Of a DNA stretch of 64,000 nt, positions 1 to 8,857 are shown one piece after another (positions within the stretch are counted from its first letter, which is position 1; every line of letters begins with the position of its first letter). Source of the stretch: Sulfurimonas crateris (lineage in GTDB: Bacteria > Campylobacterota > Campylobacteria > Campylobacterales > Sulfurimonadaceae). Under the pieces are notes generated by a model. The model was not told the DNA's origin, did no database searches, and saw nothing but the letters and a program-made list of their open reading frames with translations. The stretch is taken from positions 124,001 through 188,000 of the forward strand of contig NZ_SZPX01000003.1 of the NCBI RefSeq assembly GCF_005217605.1, in the 5' to 3' direction. Both the position numbers and the translations under genes were made by a program.

Positions 1-234
1 AAGCAATCCCATAAATGTAAGAAAGGTCAAAATAGGATTAAGCACACCACCAAAAAAATCTCCCCAAGCACCGAGTCCCTCGCGGTTAAAAAGAAGATTA
101 AAAGCAAAAACTATAGCTATACCAATCAATGCAAGTTTAAATAAAGAAAAAAGAGTATTTTCATTTGTATCGTTTGATACTATTTTTTTGAAGATTTTAT
201 CTAATTTATCGTTGAAGCAGTTAAGGATACTCAT
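1..234 (-). CDS. Partial membrane protein of unknown function (cut by the left edge)
   Basis: The minus-strand ATG at 234 opens a frame that stays open for 78 codons to the window edge, so only the N-terminus is present. The product begins MSILNCFNDK, has a hydrophobic segment around residues 34-48 (LALIGIAIVFAFNLLF) and then a GAWGDFFGGVLNPILTFLTF stretch leading into a second hydrophobic segment. This layout resembles bacterial membrane proteins, some annotated as phage-abortive-infection-like, but that is recall only. The ATG overlaps the stop of the upstream gene by one base (TGATG), so the two are probably translated together as the tail of the polysaccharide operon. Confidence 0.6.
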   Translation of the reverse strand, partial: MSILNCFNDKLDKIFKKIVSNDTNENTLFSLFKLALIGIAIVFAFNLLFNREGLGAWGDFFGGVLNPILTFLTFMGLL

Positions 235-554
235 CAAACTTGACCTCCAAAACTAAAAATAACTATACCGATTATAACAAGAAAAACACCTGTTATTTTG
301 ACTTTATTTAATTCTTCTTTAAATATCCAGGCCGATAAAAGAAAAACTGTCACATAATTTAAACTCATTATGACTGTAAAATATTTCAAGTCTATCAACT
401 TCATTAAAAAATATGATGCTACAACAACTAACACAAATAAAAAATATCCAGTTGCTAAAAATAGCTTACTGTTGTTCTTAATAGCTGCGTATTTTAGTAA
501 TAGTTGCCCTACAGTAGTAAATAAAATATTTATGATTATTAAAACAACTGTCAT
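234..554 (-). CDS. Small EmrE/ArnF-like four-helix membrane protein (flippase subunit candidate)
   Basis: This 106-residue protein is almost entirely hydrophobic, with four predicted membrane helices, a GQLLLKYAA segment in helix 1 and a final helix ending IVIFSFGG. Size and topology match the SMR/EamA half-transporter group, which includes the ArnE and ArnF subunits of the undecaprenyl-phosphate-aminoarabinose flippase. It overlaps the upstream gene, which encodes a second protein of the same size and topology, by four bases (ATGA). A GtrB/ArnC-like glycosyltransferase lies two genes further upstream. I infer that the two small proteins form a heterodimer moving a polyprenyl-phosphate sugar across the inner membrane. 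A cation/drug SMR pump is the alternative. Confidence 0.6.
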   Translation of the reverse strand: MTVVLIIINILFTTVGQLLLKYAAIKNNSKLFLATGYFLFVLVVVASYFLMKLIDLKYFTVIMSLNYVTVFLLSAWIFKEELNKVKITGVFLVIIGIVIFSFGGQV

Positions 555-886
555 CTACTTTTTCCTAGTAATATAACACCATAAACCATCAATCCCAATC
601 CAACCACATGCCAAAAACTAACAACTTCTCCAAAAAGCACCACAGCATATACAAAAATAAGTACTTGTACCAATGAGTTAAATGGATACACTCTCGAAAG
701 TTCGTTATGTTTTAAAACTATTTGCCAAATATACGCTCGTGAAACGATAAATGCAAAAGCAACTCCTAATAGAATCAAGCTATATGTTTCATAAATTGAA
801 GCATATTTTATAGTCATAAATGAAAAAGATTGCAATAGTATTGCGATAAGTACAAAATCTACTCTCTTAATTTGCAGTTGCATCAT
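551..886 (-). CDS. Small EmrE/ArnE-like four-helix membrane protein (flippase subunit candidate)
   Basis: This 111-residue, very hydrophobic protein has four predicted helices. It carries an SFMTIKYAS segment in helix 1 comparable with GQLLLKYAA of the downstream partner, and SRVYPFNSLVQVL before helix 3, a pattern typical of EamA/SMR half-transporters. The start is one of two consecutive ATGs, and it overlaps the sulfotransferase gene by 20 bases. Pairing with the next gene and proximity to a GT2 polyprenyl-phosphate-type transferase suggest an ArnE/ArnF-like lipid-linked sugar flippase. The substrate cannot be read from the sequence. Confidence 0.6.
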   Translation of the reverse strand: MMQLQIKRVDFVLIAILLQSFSFMTIKYASIYETYSLILLGVAFAFIVSRAYIWQIVLKHNELSRVYPFNSLVQVLIFVYAVVLFGEVVSFWHVVGLGLMVYGVILLGKSR

Positions 887-1907
887 ATCGCTTTATCTCT
901 TGCTCAATATTCTCACTTAAAGAACTGAACTCTTTATCTAAATGCTCTGAAGCTTCCACTCCAAAATCTTTAAAAGTTTTGATAATTCCTTTGTTTGGTT
1001 GTGTATCAAAGCTATATCCCATCAGCTCCATTTCACTTTTACAAATACTCTCTATGTAGTTTATCTCATCATCAGATAAAACATTTTTATACCCACCAAC
1101 TGACTTAGATGAGATAAACGATGTCTTTGTGTCAAAAGAGGTGTTAGCTTTCCAAAGTTCCCCGTCTCTGTCGTAAATACCTTTTTTAAAATGATTTTTT
1201 TCAAAAGGTGCTGTACCCAGAAAGTCGGTAACTTTAGCCAATATTTCATAAGGAGCGGTTACTAGGTCTTCATATTTTACATAAATAATATTTTTGCTAT
1301 TTTTTAAATTTTTGATATAGTCAATCGTGCGCCTCCAACCCCTCAAAACAAATAATGTTGGCTTTTTATTTCCTAAATATTTTTCTTTTTGAGGGTAGTT
1401 CACAGAAGCTACTACATCCCTTGGATCTCTTACTATAGCAACAACTCTTGTACCGTTTTGTACCAAATAAGGTATAAACTCTTCACACATTATCTCTTTT
1501 GCACCAAAGAAATGAACATCTTTTTTTGCTAGATTATTTTTTAGTATCAAGTCAAAAACTTCTAATAAAGTATAAGTTTCTTTTTTCGGTAGATTAAAAC
1601 TAACTTTTGTCATTTGCCCTGAATAACTCTTCATCTTCTCAAATAGCTGTTCAAGCGTTTGATAGTTAATCTCATAGGTATGAAGAAAAAAATTGAAATC
1701 TTCAATTTTATAATCTCCATCAAACACATTATCGTTTAACACATAGTACTTTTCTATTTCATTTTGCTTTAAAAAAGTTTTTTTTGCTTCTGTAAATAGC
1801 AAAGGAAAAGGTTGAGATAATATCTCAATATTTTTATGGTTCGATAAAAGTTTATCAAGCAGTGTAGTTCCAGAACGCCCCATTCCTGTTATAAAAGTTC
1901 TATTCAT
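867..1907 (-). CDS. Sulfotransferase (PAPS-dependent)
   Basis: The product is a predicted cytoplasmic sulfotransferase of about 346 residues. It opens with the 5'-phosphosulfate loop FITGMGRSGTTLLDKLLS (residues 4-21), and the 3'-phosphate-binding segment VVAIVRDPRDVVAS lies near residue 165. Both are hallmarks of PAPS-using sulfotransferases. I place the start at the ATG at 1907 (MNRTFITG), because it puts the loop at the usual N-terminal position, has AGGGG about eight bases upstream and overlaps the upstream GT2 gene by eight bases. A start at 1934 would add nine unrelated residues. In this locus the acceptor is probably a surface sugar or its lipid-linked precursor, which is inference. 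Confidence 0.8.
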   Translation of the reverse strand: MNRTFITGMGRSGTTLLDKLLSNHKNIEILSQPFPLLFTEAKKTFLKQNEIEKYYVLNDNVFDGDYKIEDFNFFLHTYEINYQTLEQLFEKMKSYSGQMTKVSFNLPKKETYTLLEVFDLILKNNLAKKDVHFFGAKEIMCEEFIPYLVQNGTRVVAIVRDPRDVVASVNYPQKEKYLGNKKPTLFVLRGWRRTIDYIKNLKNSKNIIYVKYEDLVTAPYEILAKVTDFLGTAPFEKNHFKKGIYDRDGELWKANTSFDTKTSFISSKSVGGYKNVLSDDEINYIESICKSEMELMGYSFDTQPNKGIIKTFKDFGVEASEHLDKEFSSLSENIEQEIKRYDATAN

Positions 1908-2841
1908 TTTCACCGCCCCTAATTTTTCTAACAAAATAATGCGGTCTATTTTCAGAAGTATGGATAATCCGCACCAAATACTCCCCTATGACACCAAGAG
2001 TAAACATTATCATCCCACCAAAAAAGAGTATGGCAACCATAATCGAACTCCACCCTTGCAAGGCAATATCAAAAAATACTCTTCGATACACAATCACACC
2101 TGCATAAACAAGACTTACAAAAGCCAAAAAGAGTCCTAAGTATCCAATCCATTTGAGCAATAAAGAGGAGTTGTTGATAAGTAGGTTTGTAAAAAGCTGT
2201 ATCATTTTTCCTAAAGTGTAGTTGCTTTTGCCCTCTTCTCTTGCATAATGAGGTACTTCTACATTGACAATATCTTTAGAAACTGAAAACAAAAGTGCAG
2301 GGATAAAAGGATACGAAGTACCGATTTTAAGCATATTATCTGCTATTACTCTGTTAAAAAGTCTAAAAGATGTAAGCTTGATATGCTTTGGCTTACCTAA
2401 GATAATATGATCAAAATATCCCTTTATAGAGCTTGTAATTCTCTTAAAAGCATTGTGTTTTTTACTCTTAAATTTTGCTATAACTATATCATGAGAGTCT
2501 TCTTGTATAAGTGTTGGGATATCAAAAGGGTCGTGTTGCATATCATCATCCATAGTGATGACATATTCCCCTAAAGAGTTTGCGATACCGCAAAGCACGG
2601 CGGACTGTTGCCCGAAGTTTTGAGTAAACTCTATAGTTTTTACAAACTTATACTGCGTATGTAACTCTTCCAATGCTTTACATGTAGCGTCATCAAAAGG
2701 GCTGTCGTTGACAAAAATAAGTTCAAAACTCTTACCTTGCAATTTTGTATTAAAAAGTTCATCTACCTTTTGTGTCAAAATTTTTAATGACTCTTTTGAT
2801 CTATACACTGGTACGACTATTGAGTAATCAATTTTCTTCAT
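1900..2841 (-). CDS. GT2 family glycosyltransferase, GtrB/ArnC/DPM1-like
   Basis: This 313-residue protein has an N-terminal GT-A domain with SIVVPVYRS (residues 7-15), LIFVNDSPFDDA near residue 44 and the metal-binding stretch VITMDDDMQHDP near residue 95. Two membrane helices follow in the C-terminal third (roughly 232-258 and 266-292). The layout is that of transferases that load a sugar from a nucleotide donor onto polyprenyl phosphate at the cytoplasmic face of the inner membrane (GtrB, ArnC, DPM1). The ArnE/ArnF-like pair downstream and the GT-C-like membrane proteins upstream fit a lipid-linked sugar pathway: load, flip, then transfer outside. The donor sugar is unknown. Confidence 0.8.
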   Translation of the reverse strand: MKKIDYSIVVPVYRSKESLKILTQKVDELFNTKLQGKSFELIFVNDSPFDDATCKALEELHTQYKFVKTIEFTQNFGQQSAVLCGIANSLGEYVITMDDDMQHDPFDIPTLIQEDSHDIVIAKFKSKKHNAFKRITSSIKGYFDHIILGKPKHIKLTSFRLFNRVIADNMLKIGTSYPFIPALLFSVSKDIVNVEVPHYAREEGKSNYTLGKMIQLFTNLLINNSSLLLKWIGYLGLFLAFVSLVYAGVIVYRRVFFDIALQGWSSIMVAILFFGGMIMFTLGVIGEYLVRIIHTSENRPHYFVRKIRGGENE

Positions 2842-2881
2842 TTAAAACTCTTCATAATTTTTTTTTGTATTTTCACCTTGA

Positions 2882-3175
2882 TTAAATATCAACTTTTGTC
2901 TCATCAAAATCAATATATTTATAAATAGCCATTATATAAACGCTATTTTGATTTATTTTATAAATTACCTTATAACCAAAAACAACAAATTCTCTAATAT
3001 TTTCAATATTAAATGTTGCATTAACTTTCCCTATATAAGGATACTCTTCTAGTATTTCCAACTTTGACTTTATTTTTATTAGATATTGTCTGGCATACTC
3101 TTTATTATCTTTTGAAATATACTCTTTGATATTTTTTAATTGTTCTTTTGCTGCTTGTGAATATAATAATCTCAT
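2882..3175 (-). CDS. RelE/ParE-family toxin
   Basis: This 97-residue basic protein has the RelE/ParE pattern: an N-terminal helix pair with LLYSQAAKEQLKNIKEYIS, then LEEYPYIGK, then the strand-rich C-terminal part IREFVVFGYKVIYKI. Family members usually cleave ribosome-bound mRNA (RelE) or inhibit gyrase (ParE), and the sequence does not decide which. The start overlaps the stop of the small upstream gene by one base (TAATG), a standard antitoxin-toxin arrangement. The pair lies between the GT2 gene and a WbqC-like gene. Confidence 0.8.
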   Translation of the reverse strand: MRLLYSQAAKEQLKNIKEYISKDNKEYARQYLIKIKSKLEILEEYPYIGKVNATFNIENIREFVVFGYKVIYKINQNSVYIMAIYKYIDFDETKVDI

Positions 3176-3384
3176 TACTTAAGTAATTCATCCCATATAT
3201 CATTATGCTCAAAAGTTTGTCCACTTTTTTCTTGAATTAGAGCATTGAATATCATCTCTTTTTCTTTCTCATAAAGTGTGTTATCAAGTATCTCTACCTC
3301 ATTTCCATCTTTTGCAATCTTATTTATACTATCCATCAGAAGTTGCATTGTGTGTTGAGTTGCTCTTAAATGTAAAGTTTCCAT
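3175..3384 (-). CDS. Antitoxin partner of the RelE/ParE toxin
   Basis: This 69-residue protein (METLHLRATQHTMQLL...) lies immediately upstream of the RelE/ParE-like gene and overlaps it by one base. It is mostly helical, with an acidic C-terminal tail ending HNDIWDELLK of the kind that wraps a RelE-type toxin. The N-terminus could be a short ribbon-helix-helix DNA-binding segment, but this is weak. The assignment as antitoxin rests mainly on size, position and the coupled overlap. An AAAGG ribosome-binding site precedes the ATG. Confidence 0.7.
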   Translation of the reverse strand: METLHLRATQHTMQLLMDSINKIAKDGNEVEILDNTLYEKEKEMIFNALIQEKSGQTFEHNDIWDELLK

Positions 3385-3449
3385 GGCTATTTACCTTTCA
3401 TATATTCGTTGTGTTTATTTTATCTAAAACATCATTTAAGTTATATTCA

Positions 3450-4148
3450 TCAGCTTTTATCAAAACTCTTCATAAATTCTTTTGCTCTATCGCCTTGATT
3501 AAATATCAAATCCAAAATACACACTCCATGTTCAAAAGGTAGATGAAGTTGTTCGTACTCTTTGTATCCACTATAATCCATCCACTCTACTTGAATATTT
3601 TCAGTTCTTGCTAACTCTTCATCAAAGTAGTCTTTTGCAGCAGGACCACTTAGATAATGCGTTGCATCCGTTTGTTTACAAAGGTTGATAAGCCGTTCAG
3701 TTTGTCCACCGATTAGCTCATAATCACTTGACCAACTTAATTTTGTATCAATACCCAATATCTCATTTATAGCAATTATAAATTTATAGTTGATTTGACT
3801 CAAATACTCTTCGCTACATCCCAAGTATAACTCTTCAAAAATATCTTTATACTCTTTGAAATATTTCGTTTTGGTATAGTTTTGTGAAATAGCTCGCCAA
3901 TGCTTTATATTCCATTTTTTATCAGTTATCTTGCTGTCTTTAATCTTTTGCTCTAAACTTTCTTGTCGCACGGGGATAGTCAGCCACTGAATACCTTGAG
4001 AAGTTTTTATTTTATTTCTATTTCGCCAGTCATTTTTAGTGTATTGAACTTCATCATAAAATATAAACTCATCCACCATATTTATAAGGTCAAAATAACC
4101 TTTCCATGGGATGTAGTTAGATTGTAAAATTGCTACTTTTTTCACCAT
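3450..4148 (-). CDS. WbqC-family protein
   Basis: The N-terminus VAILQSNYIPWKGYFDLINM, followed by FIFYDEVQYTKNDWRNRNKI and WLTIPV, is the signature of the WbqC-like family, which recurs in O-antigen and capsule loci. The biochemical role of the family is not firmly established; an acyl- or aminosugar-modifying role is sometimes suggested. I prefer the ATG at 4148 (MVKKVAILQSNY), which has GGAAG just upstream and matches the usual family start. An ATG at 4157 would add three residues. Length is about 232 residues. It lies next to a small GNAT-like gene and may act with it on a sugar precursor. Confidence 0.75.
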   Translation of the reverse strand: MVKKVAILQSNYIPWKGYFDLINMVDEFIFYDEVQYTKNDWRNRNKIKTSQGIQWLTIPVRQESLEQKIKDSKITDKKWNIKHWRAISQNYTKTKYFKEYKDIFEELYLGCSEEYLSQINYKFIIAINEILGIDTKLSWSSDYELIGGQTERLINLCKQTDATHYLSGPAAKDYFDEELARTENIQVEWMDYSGYKEYEQLHLPFEHGVCILDLIFNQGDRAKEFMKSFDKS

Positions 4149-4158
4149 AACTTCCATT

Positions 4159-4575
4159 TTAATAAATTTTTCTCATTTTATCTTTTAAGGGAATAAATAT
4201 AAATATTGTCAAACAAATTCTTTTCAGCATAAAACCAGGAGCCCCTCCAGTTAGATGGCTTCCATCGCTTCTCGTATTGCCATCATCTTGCGCACATGTG
4301 ATTATGGAGCCAAACATCTCTTTGTGAAAAAGCAAACATTCTATTCCTATGCCTTGATTGGTATATCTACTATCTAGTTCGTCCAAAAACATACGGAGAA
4401 TATAAAAGTTTCCATCATTATCATGTAGTTCAATACTGCCTATCTTTTTGTCATCAAGAGTTTTTACCAATATCTCTTCACCCATCTCATCAAGAATTAT
4501 TTTAATTCGTTCTTGATTTTGAAGTTCATAGATTCTTTCAAAATCATCATCAGTGATTAATTTTAGTTTTTTCAT
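4159..4575 (-). CDS. Small GNAT-like protein
   Basis: This 138-residue protein has no strong signature. The central stretch SRYTNQGIGIECLLFHKEMF resembles the acetyl-CoA-binding turn and following helix of GNAT N-acetyltransferases (xxGIGxxLL), and DGSHLTGGAPGFMLK recurs in small GNAT-like proteins I recall from other loci. It ends one base before the first candidate start of the WbqC-like gene, so the two are co-transcribed. The C-terminal ICLTIFIFIP segment is unusually hydrophobic. Function is unproven; an N- or O-acetyl modification of a sugar is one possibility. Confidence 0.5.
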   Translation of the reverse strand: MKKLKLITDDDFERIYELQNQERIKIILDEMGEEILVKTLDDKKIGSIELHDNDGNFYILRMFLDELDSRYTNQGIGIECLLFHKEMFGSIITCAQDDGNTRSDGSHLTGGAPGFMLKRICLTIFIFIPLKDKMRKIY

Positions 4576-4658
4576 TAATTTTTATCCCTTTTTACTCTAC
4601 ATATAATATAACACTGCTATTTTTTCGTTTATTTTCTGCTTTAGACATCGGTTCTTTT

Positions 4659-6242
4659 TTAGTCGGAAGTACACGATAATCTCATTCTTAATAAAATTAA
4701 CGATTCCGTGTTATCAACTTTTTCAATTATATGTTTACAAGATGAATTTTTAATATAATACATGTCATAAAGAGATAAAAAAATATTGTTTGACTTTTCG
4801 TAATCAAACCATTTAAATCCATTATCTGAAATTATAAAAAGTATCTCTCCAGTTATTAATTTTTCGTAACTAAACTTTCCTAAATTCATAGGATGTCTTG
4901 CTAGCCACCCTGAATTTAAGATATTGAATTTATTTGCATTAAAGATTCCATCTTCATTAAATAAAATTCCTGACTGCAAATATGGTATCCCCAATCTCCC
5001 TGGAAAATAAATTCCTGGCACAAGTATTTTATTGTATTTTTCTGAAATATATGTAAGTTCATCTAAGACGGCTGTTTGTTTAGCCATATAAATATCTTTA
5101 TTTACGTGCCTATTTAGACAAACTTTTCCAATTTTAAACAGTATAAATCCTACTAAAATTGAATACAAAATCATTATTAAGAATCTTTTTCTTCCCTTAA
5201 CAACTTGAATTTGATTGAATAAAAGTATTGAGTGCCCAAGAATAAGAGGTAAAGAGACTCTATCAACATCCCTTGCCAAAAAACTTAAAATGATCAAAAA
5301 ATATACGGAGATATTAATTAATAAATTCTTTCCTGATTTATTTAAAGCGTATAACAATAATAATAAAAATATATTAAAGAATAAAATATATTTATAATCC
5401 TTATTAGTAAATATTTTTTTTAACTTATCTATACTTGTACTCATTAAAGACTTTAAATAAACACTATCTCTAGAACAAGCAGCACTTATGACATTTTCAT
5501 TTGGCATAAGCTCCGTATCAACATTGTACCATCTCAATAAAATATGTTTTTCTGAGTTTGATAAATCATTTGTATTATTAAAGCCTCTATAATCTTGAAT
5601 AGTTCCTCTTGCCGTATTATATTCATACCATTCTTGATATGGCTGTTGCATTTTTAAAAATATATGAATCAAAATTATACCCATAGGAATAAGTAATAAA
5701 AAATACTTTTTATTAAATGTAGGTCTAAAAAGTAAAAAATTTAAAAATATAAATGGAATAATGGACGTAACTATACCTGTTCTCAACAAAGATGCTATTG
5801 ATAGAAATATAATAAATAAGAAAAAAGACCTCTTTAAAATAAATAAACTTGCGATTATATAAACTACTGTCAACGCAGTTATAGAAAAATAAATAAAATT
5901 AATAGCTATAAACACAACAAATAAGCCATATAGCCAGATTTTTTCTTGATATCTTTTCATAAAATAATGAAAAACAATAATTAAAAATAAATTAAGAAAT
6001 AAAATAAAAATACTGTACCATTGAAGATGTGGTAAAAAAGTGTATAGTTCCCCTAAAAGCAAAGAGGATAGATAATGAAGTATAAGAGTATGTGGTTCAT
6101 TGGCTCTTAATAAGTTAAGCAATGCAATATCATCGTTTGTAGTTGTTCTAACATATCCATTTAAACCTAGATATAAAATACAAAAGGCACCAGTAATGGA
6201 TATAATGAAATAATAATTAGAATTTAAAATATTTTTAACCAT
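4659..6242 (-). CDS. Multi-pass membrane protein, GT-C-like glycosyltransferase candidate
   Basis: This 527-residue protein has about ten or more hydrophobic helices, with the last ~130 residues predicted outside the membrane. The first external loop contains TTNDDIALLNLLRANEPH, and a di-acidic pair in that loop is the usual catalytic position of GT-C transferases, which use polyprenyl-phosphate sugars in the periplasm. The neighbouring gene encodes another protein of the same general plan with no spacing between the two. The base composition is strikingly AT-rich even for this window. A Wzy-type polymerase or an O-antigen-modifying transferase is possible. No specific family could be assigned. 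Confidence 0.55.
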   Translation of the reverse strand: MVKNILNSNYYFIISITGAFCILYLGLNGYVRTTTNDDIALLNLLRANEPHTLILHYLSSLLLGELYTFLPHLQWYSIFILFLNLFLIIVFHYFMKRYQEKIWLYGLFVVFIAINFIYFSITALTVVYIIASLFILKRSFFLFIIFLSIASLLRTGIVTSIIPFIFLNFLLFRPTFNKKYFLLLIPMGIILIHIFLKMQQPYQEWYEYNTARGTIQDYRGFNNTNDLSNSEKHILLRWYNVDTELMPNENVISAACSRDSVYLKSLMSTSIDKLKKIFTNKDYKYILFFNIFLLLLLYALNKSGKNLLINISVYFLIILSFLARDVDRVSLPLILGHSILLFNQIQVVKGRKRFLIMILYSILVGFILFKIGKVCLNRHVNKDIYMAKQTAVLDELTYISEKYNKILVPGIYFPGRLGIPYLQSGILFNEDGIFNANKFNILNSGWLARHPMNLGKFSYEKLITGEILFIISDNGFKWFDYEKSNNIFLSLYDMYYIKNSSCKHIIEKVDNTESLILLRMRLSCTSD

Positions 6243-8855
6243 CTAGTCATTAACCTTTTGCAGGAATTTTAAATCAATCAAAACAACTTGCAAATCATTT
6301 TTCCACCCAATTGTTTCTAACTCTAAACTATATTGATTTCCACTAAGTCCATGTAGCTCTATTTCTATATTTTCAACATCAAAATCATTTATCTGAAATT
6401 GTTTTGTTACTATATTGCTATGTTCATCCTTGATATCAATCTTTAAAACACCAGAGTCATTTTTAGTCTTAAACTTATAGTGCTTCATAGCTTTTAAACT
6501 TAAAATTAAATTTTTTTTGTTTTCAATCGAAATGTTGTCATAAATTATTTTTGTGCCATTTCTAATCGCAATAGAATTTTTTGGGTAATATTTATCTCTA
6601 ATCAGTTGAAATGGTTTTATCCATAAATTTGTCATATATTTATTATGACTTATTTTGCTGAATTGTTTAAATGTATATTGTGTCTCTTTTTTTGATTTTT
6701 CTTGAATATCATCATATTTACAATCTTTTATTGAGTCATCAATGTTTAATAAAAAGTATGCCTTTCCAATAAATAGACTTGAATTTTTACATTCTCTTAA
6801 AGCTTCTGCAAACTTTACAAACTGATTATCTGGGATATACTTTGGATAAAGCAAGTGAGTTGTTTTTGTTTTTACTAACATATCTTTAAAAGTTTCAAAA
6901 TCTTTAAATAAATATGGTCTTTGAGATGCTATGTGTGGACCAGACTCATAGGTTGCATTTAGTAAATATAGCTCCTGTTCTGATCCATGCCCTATAACTT
7001 TTTTAAAGCTATTGATTTCATGTAAATGTTCATAAATATCTATAGCACCAGCACCTTCTAATTTAGTTAGTCTTATACTTTCTTTGTTAAATGGATTTTT
7101 AAAAAAATCTAAATCCAGCTTATTTGTACCATACGACCAACCATGATTTGTTATAAAAAGTACAATAATATTTACAGCTACTATAGGAAGCAAGAACCTA
7201 TAGTAATCAACAATTTTTTGATTTAAAGAAATTAACACAAAAGTAATGATAATAGGAATTAAGTGATAATTTCCATCGCCACCAACTGCAACTTTTTTTC
7301 CAAATAAAACATATAAAACAAACAAAAATATAAAAATATAAAGAATCAAAATTATTTTAGATGCATCTATTCTTGGTTTATACTTTAAAATATAAAACAA
7401 AAACAAGCCAAAAACAAGTGTATAAATATTGGAAATCCATGCAAAGATCATCCTTGTTTCTGTGGGATAGAAATTGTATTTTATAAAAAGTTCGTAGAGT
7501 GAATAAATATCTTTTGCACTACGTCTATTTATTTTATCATATAACTCATTGTAATTAAATCCTAAGTATTCATATATCGATCCTACCATTGATATATTTT
7601 CACTAAGAGATGTAAATGGTATACCAACAATACTAACTGTGCGATAAGTTACTAACAAAAATGTCAATGTTAAAATAAAATAGATAAAGTAGTGTAGTTT
7701 ATGTACATCATTAACAAGGGATTTTAAGTTTTTCAAAAAATAGCCTACAAAAAAAACTCCTAACACAGAAATATAAGGCACTACTGATAATTTAGTTGTT
7801 AAGGAAAGCACTAACAATAGCAAAGACAAAATAAAATATGAAAGTAGCTTTGTTTCACTATACTTTAAGAAAAAAATTACGCTCATAAATACAATAAATG
7901 AACTAAACAAATCAGGCTTTGCAAGAATTGAGGAGTTAGCAACCGCAGGGATAGTTATAATCATAAATATAACAAAAAGTGCACTGCTTGTACTTAGTTT
8001 TGTTTTCAAAAATTCATAAATAGCAAGAATAAAAAATATTAAAACAAAAACTGTAAACATTCTTCCTAAAGCAAAACTGTCAAAAAATTCTAATGGATAA
8101 ATAACTATTTCATAAAGTTTTGGATAAAAACTTACCCAATGCTGTAACATTAAAATTGGTTCAAAGAAACTTCCATTTTGATTTAAAACTTCTGCACCTC
8201 TTAGTGAATACCAAAACTCATCATAGCTTGGATTTGATGAAGACTGAACAATCAAAATAAAAAATAAAATTAAAAAGATTGAAATTAAAAAGGGGTACTT
8301 TATTTTTTTACTATTGTAATGCTTGATCAAAAAACTTGAAATCAAAAAAAACAAATTGTGTTGTTTAAAAAATAAAGCAATTAAAAATATTAAGCAAATA
8401 GAAACAACAAGCACATTGAGAGTAGCCATGGAAAAAAGTGACAATCCCAATAAATACAGCACCCATAAACAAATTCCAATTAAAAAGATTAATGAGTACT
8501 TGTACACTATATTCGCTTTCGACAAAGCTACAGAACCTAAAAAATACAAACTACTAACATAAAAAAAATCGATCAAAAAAATAAGATCAACATTATGTCT
8601 TCTCAAATACAAAGCAGTAAGTACAAACAAAACTATGCTAAAAAATAGTTTTGCTTTATGAAAAAATTTTAAAGGTATATAAATAAGAAGAAAAAAAAAC
8701 AATAATTCCACTGTTCCTTCTACGACAGCTGGTTGCTTAATATGCCATCCAAAAGGTCCATTTACTAGAAAATCATATAAAGGAATAGTTGCAAAAACAC
8801 ATGCTAAGCTAAAAAATAAAATATTTGATATGTTTTTCATAAAAAAACTGCGCAT
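6243..8855 (-). CDS. Large GT39/PMT-like membrane glycosyltransferase
   Basis: This 870-residue protein has many membrane helices in its first ~570 residues and a soluble C-terminal part of about 290 residues, rich in beta-type sequence and possibly sugar-binding. After a long N-terminal helical region, SSNPSYDEFWYSLRGAEVLN (near residue 207) places an acidic pair in an external loop, followed by a long amphipathic stretch, and AKPDLFSSFIVFMSVIFFLKY resembles the PMT/ArnT-type GT-C core. Such enzymes transfer a sugar from a polyprenyl phosphate donor in the periplasm. It abuts the second membrane protein gene. The ATG at 8855 gives MRSFFMKN; an internal ATG at 8840 is also possible. Confidence 0.6.
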   Translation of the reverse strand: MRSFFMKNISNILFFSLACVFATIPLYDFLVNGPFGWHIKQPAVVEGTVELLFFFLLIYIPLKFFHKAKLFFSIVLFVLTALYLRRHNVDLIFLIDFFYVSSLYFLGSVALSKANIVYKYSLIFLIGICLWVLYLLGLSLFSMATLNVLVVSICLIFLIALFFKQHNLFFLISSFLIKHYNSKKIKYPFLISIFLILFFILIVQSSSNPSYDEFWYSLRGAEVLNQNGSFFEPILMLQHWVSFYPKLYEIVIYPLEFFDSFALGRMFTVFVLIFFILAIYEFLKTKLSTSSALFVIFMIITIPAVANSSILAKPDLFSSFIVFMSVIFFLKYSETKLLSYFILSLLLLVLSLTTKLSVVPYISVLGVFFVGYFLKNLKSLVNDVHKLHYFIYFILTLTFLLVTYRTVSIVGIPFTSLSENISMVGSIYEYLGFNYNELYDKINRRSAKDIYSLYELFIKYNFYPTETRMIFAWISNIYTLVFGLFLFYILKYKPRIDASKIILILYIFIFLFVLYVLFGKKVAVGGDGNYHLIPIIITFVLISLNQKIVDYYRFLLPIVAVNIIVLFITNHGWSYGTNKLDLDFFKNPFNKESIRLTKLEGAGAIDIYEHLHEINSFKKVIGHGSEQELYLLNATYESGPHIASQRPYLFKDFETFKDMLVKTKTTHLLYPKYIPDNQFVKFAEALRECKNSSLFIGKAYFLLNIDDSIKDCKYDDIQEKSKKETQYTFKQFSKISHNKYMTNLWIKPFQLIRDKYYPKNSIAIRNGTKIIYDNISIENKKNLILSLKAMKHYKFKTKNDSGVLKIDIKDEHSNIVTKQFQINDFDVENIEIELHGLSGNQYSLELETIGWKNDLQVVLIDLKFLQKVND

Positions 8856-8857
8856 TA

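Noticed and set aside
1908-1934. Upstream start for the sulfotransferase (MLEKLGAVK)
   Set aside because: It overlaps the GT2 coding sequence further and places the PAPS loop too far in; the ATG at 1907 has a better ribosome-binding site.
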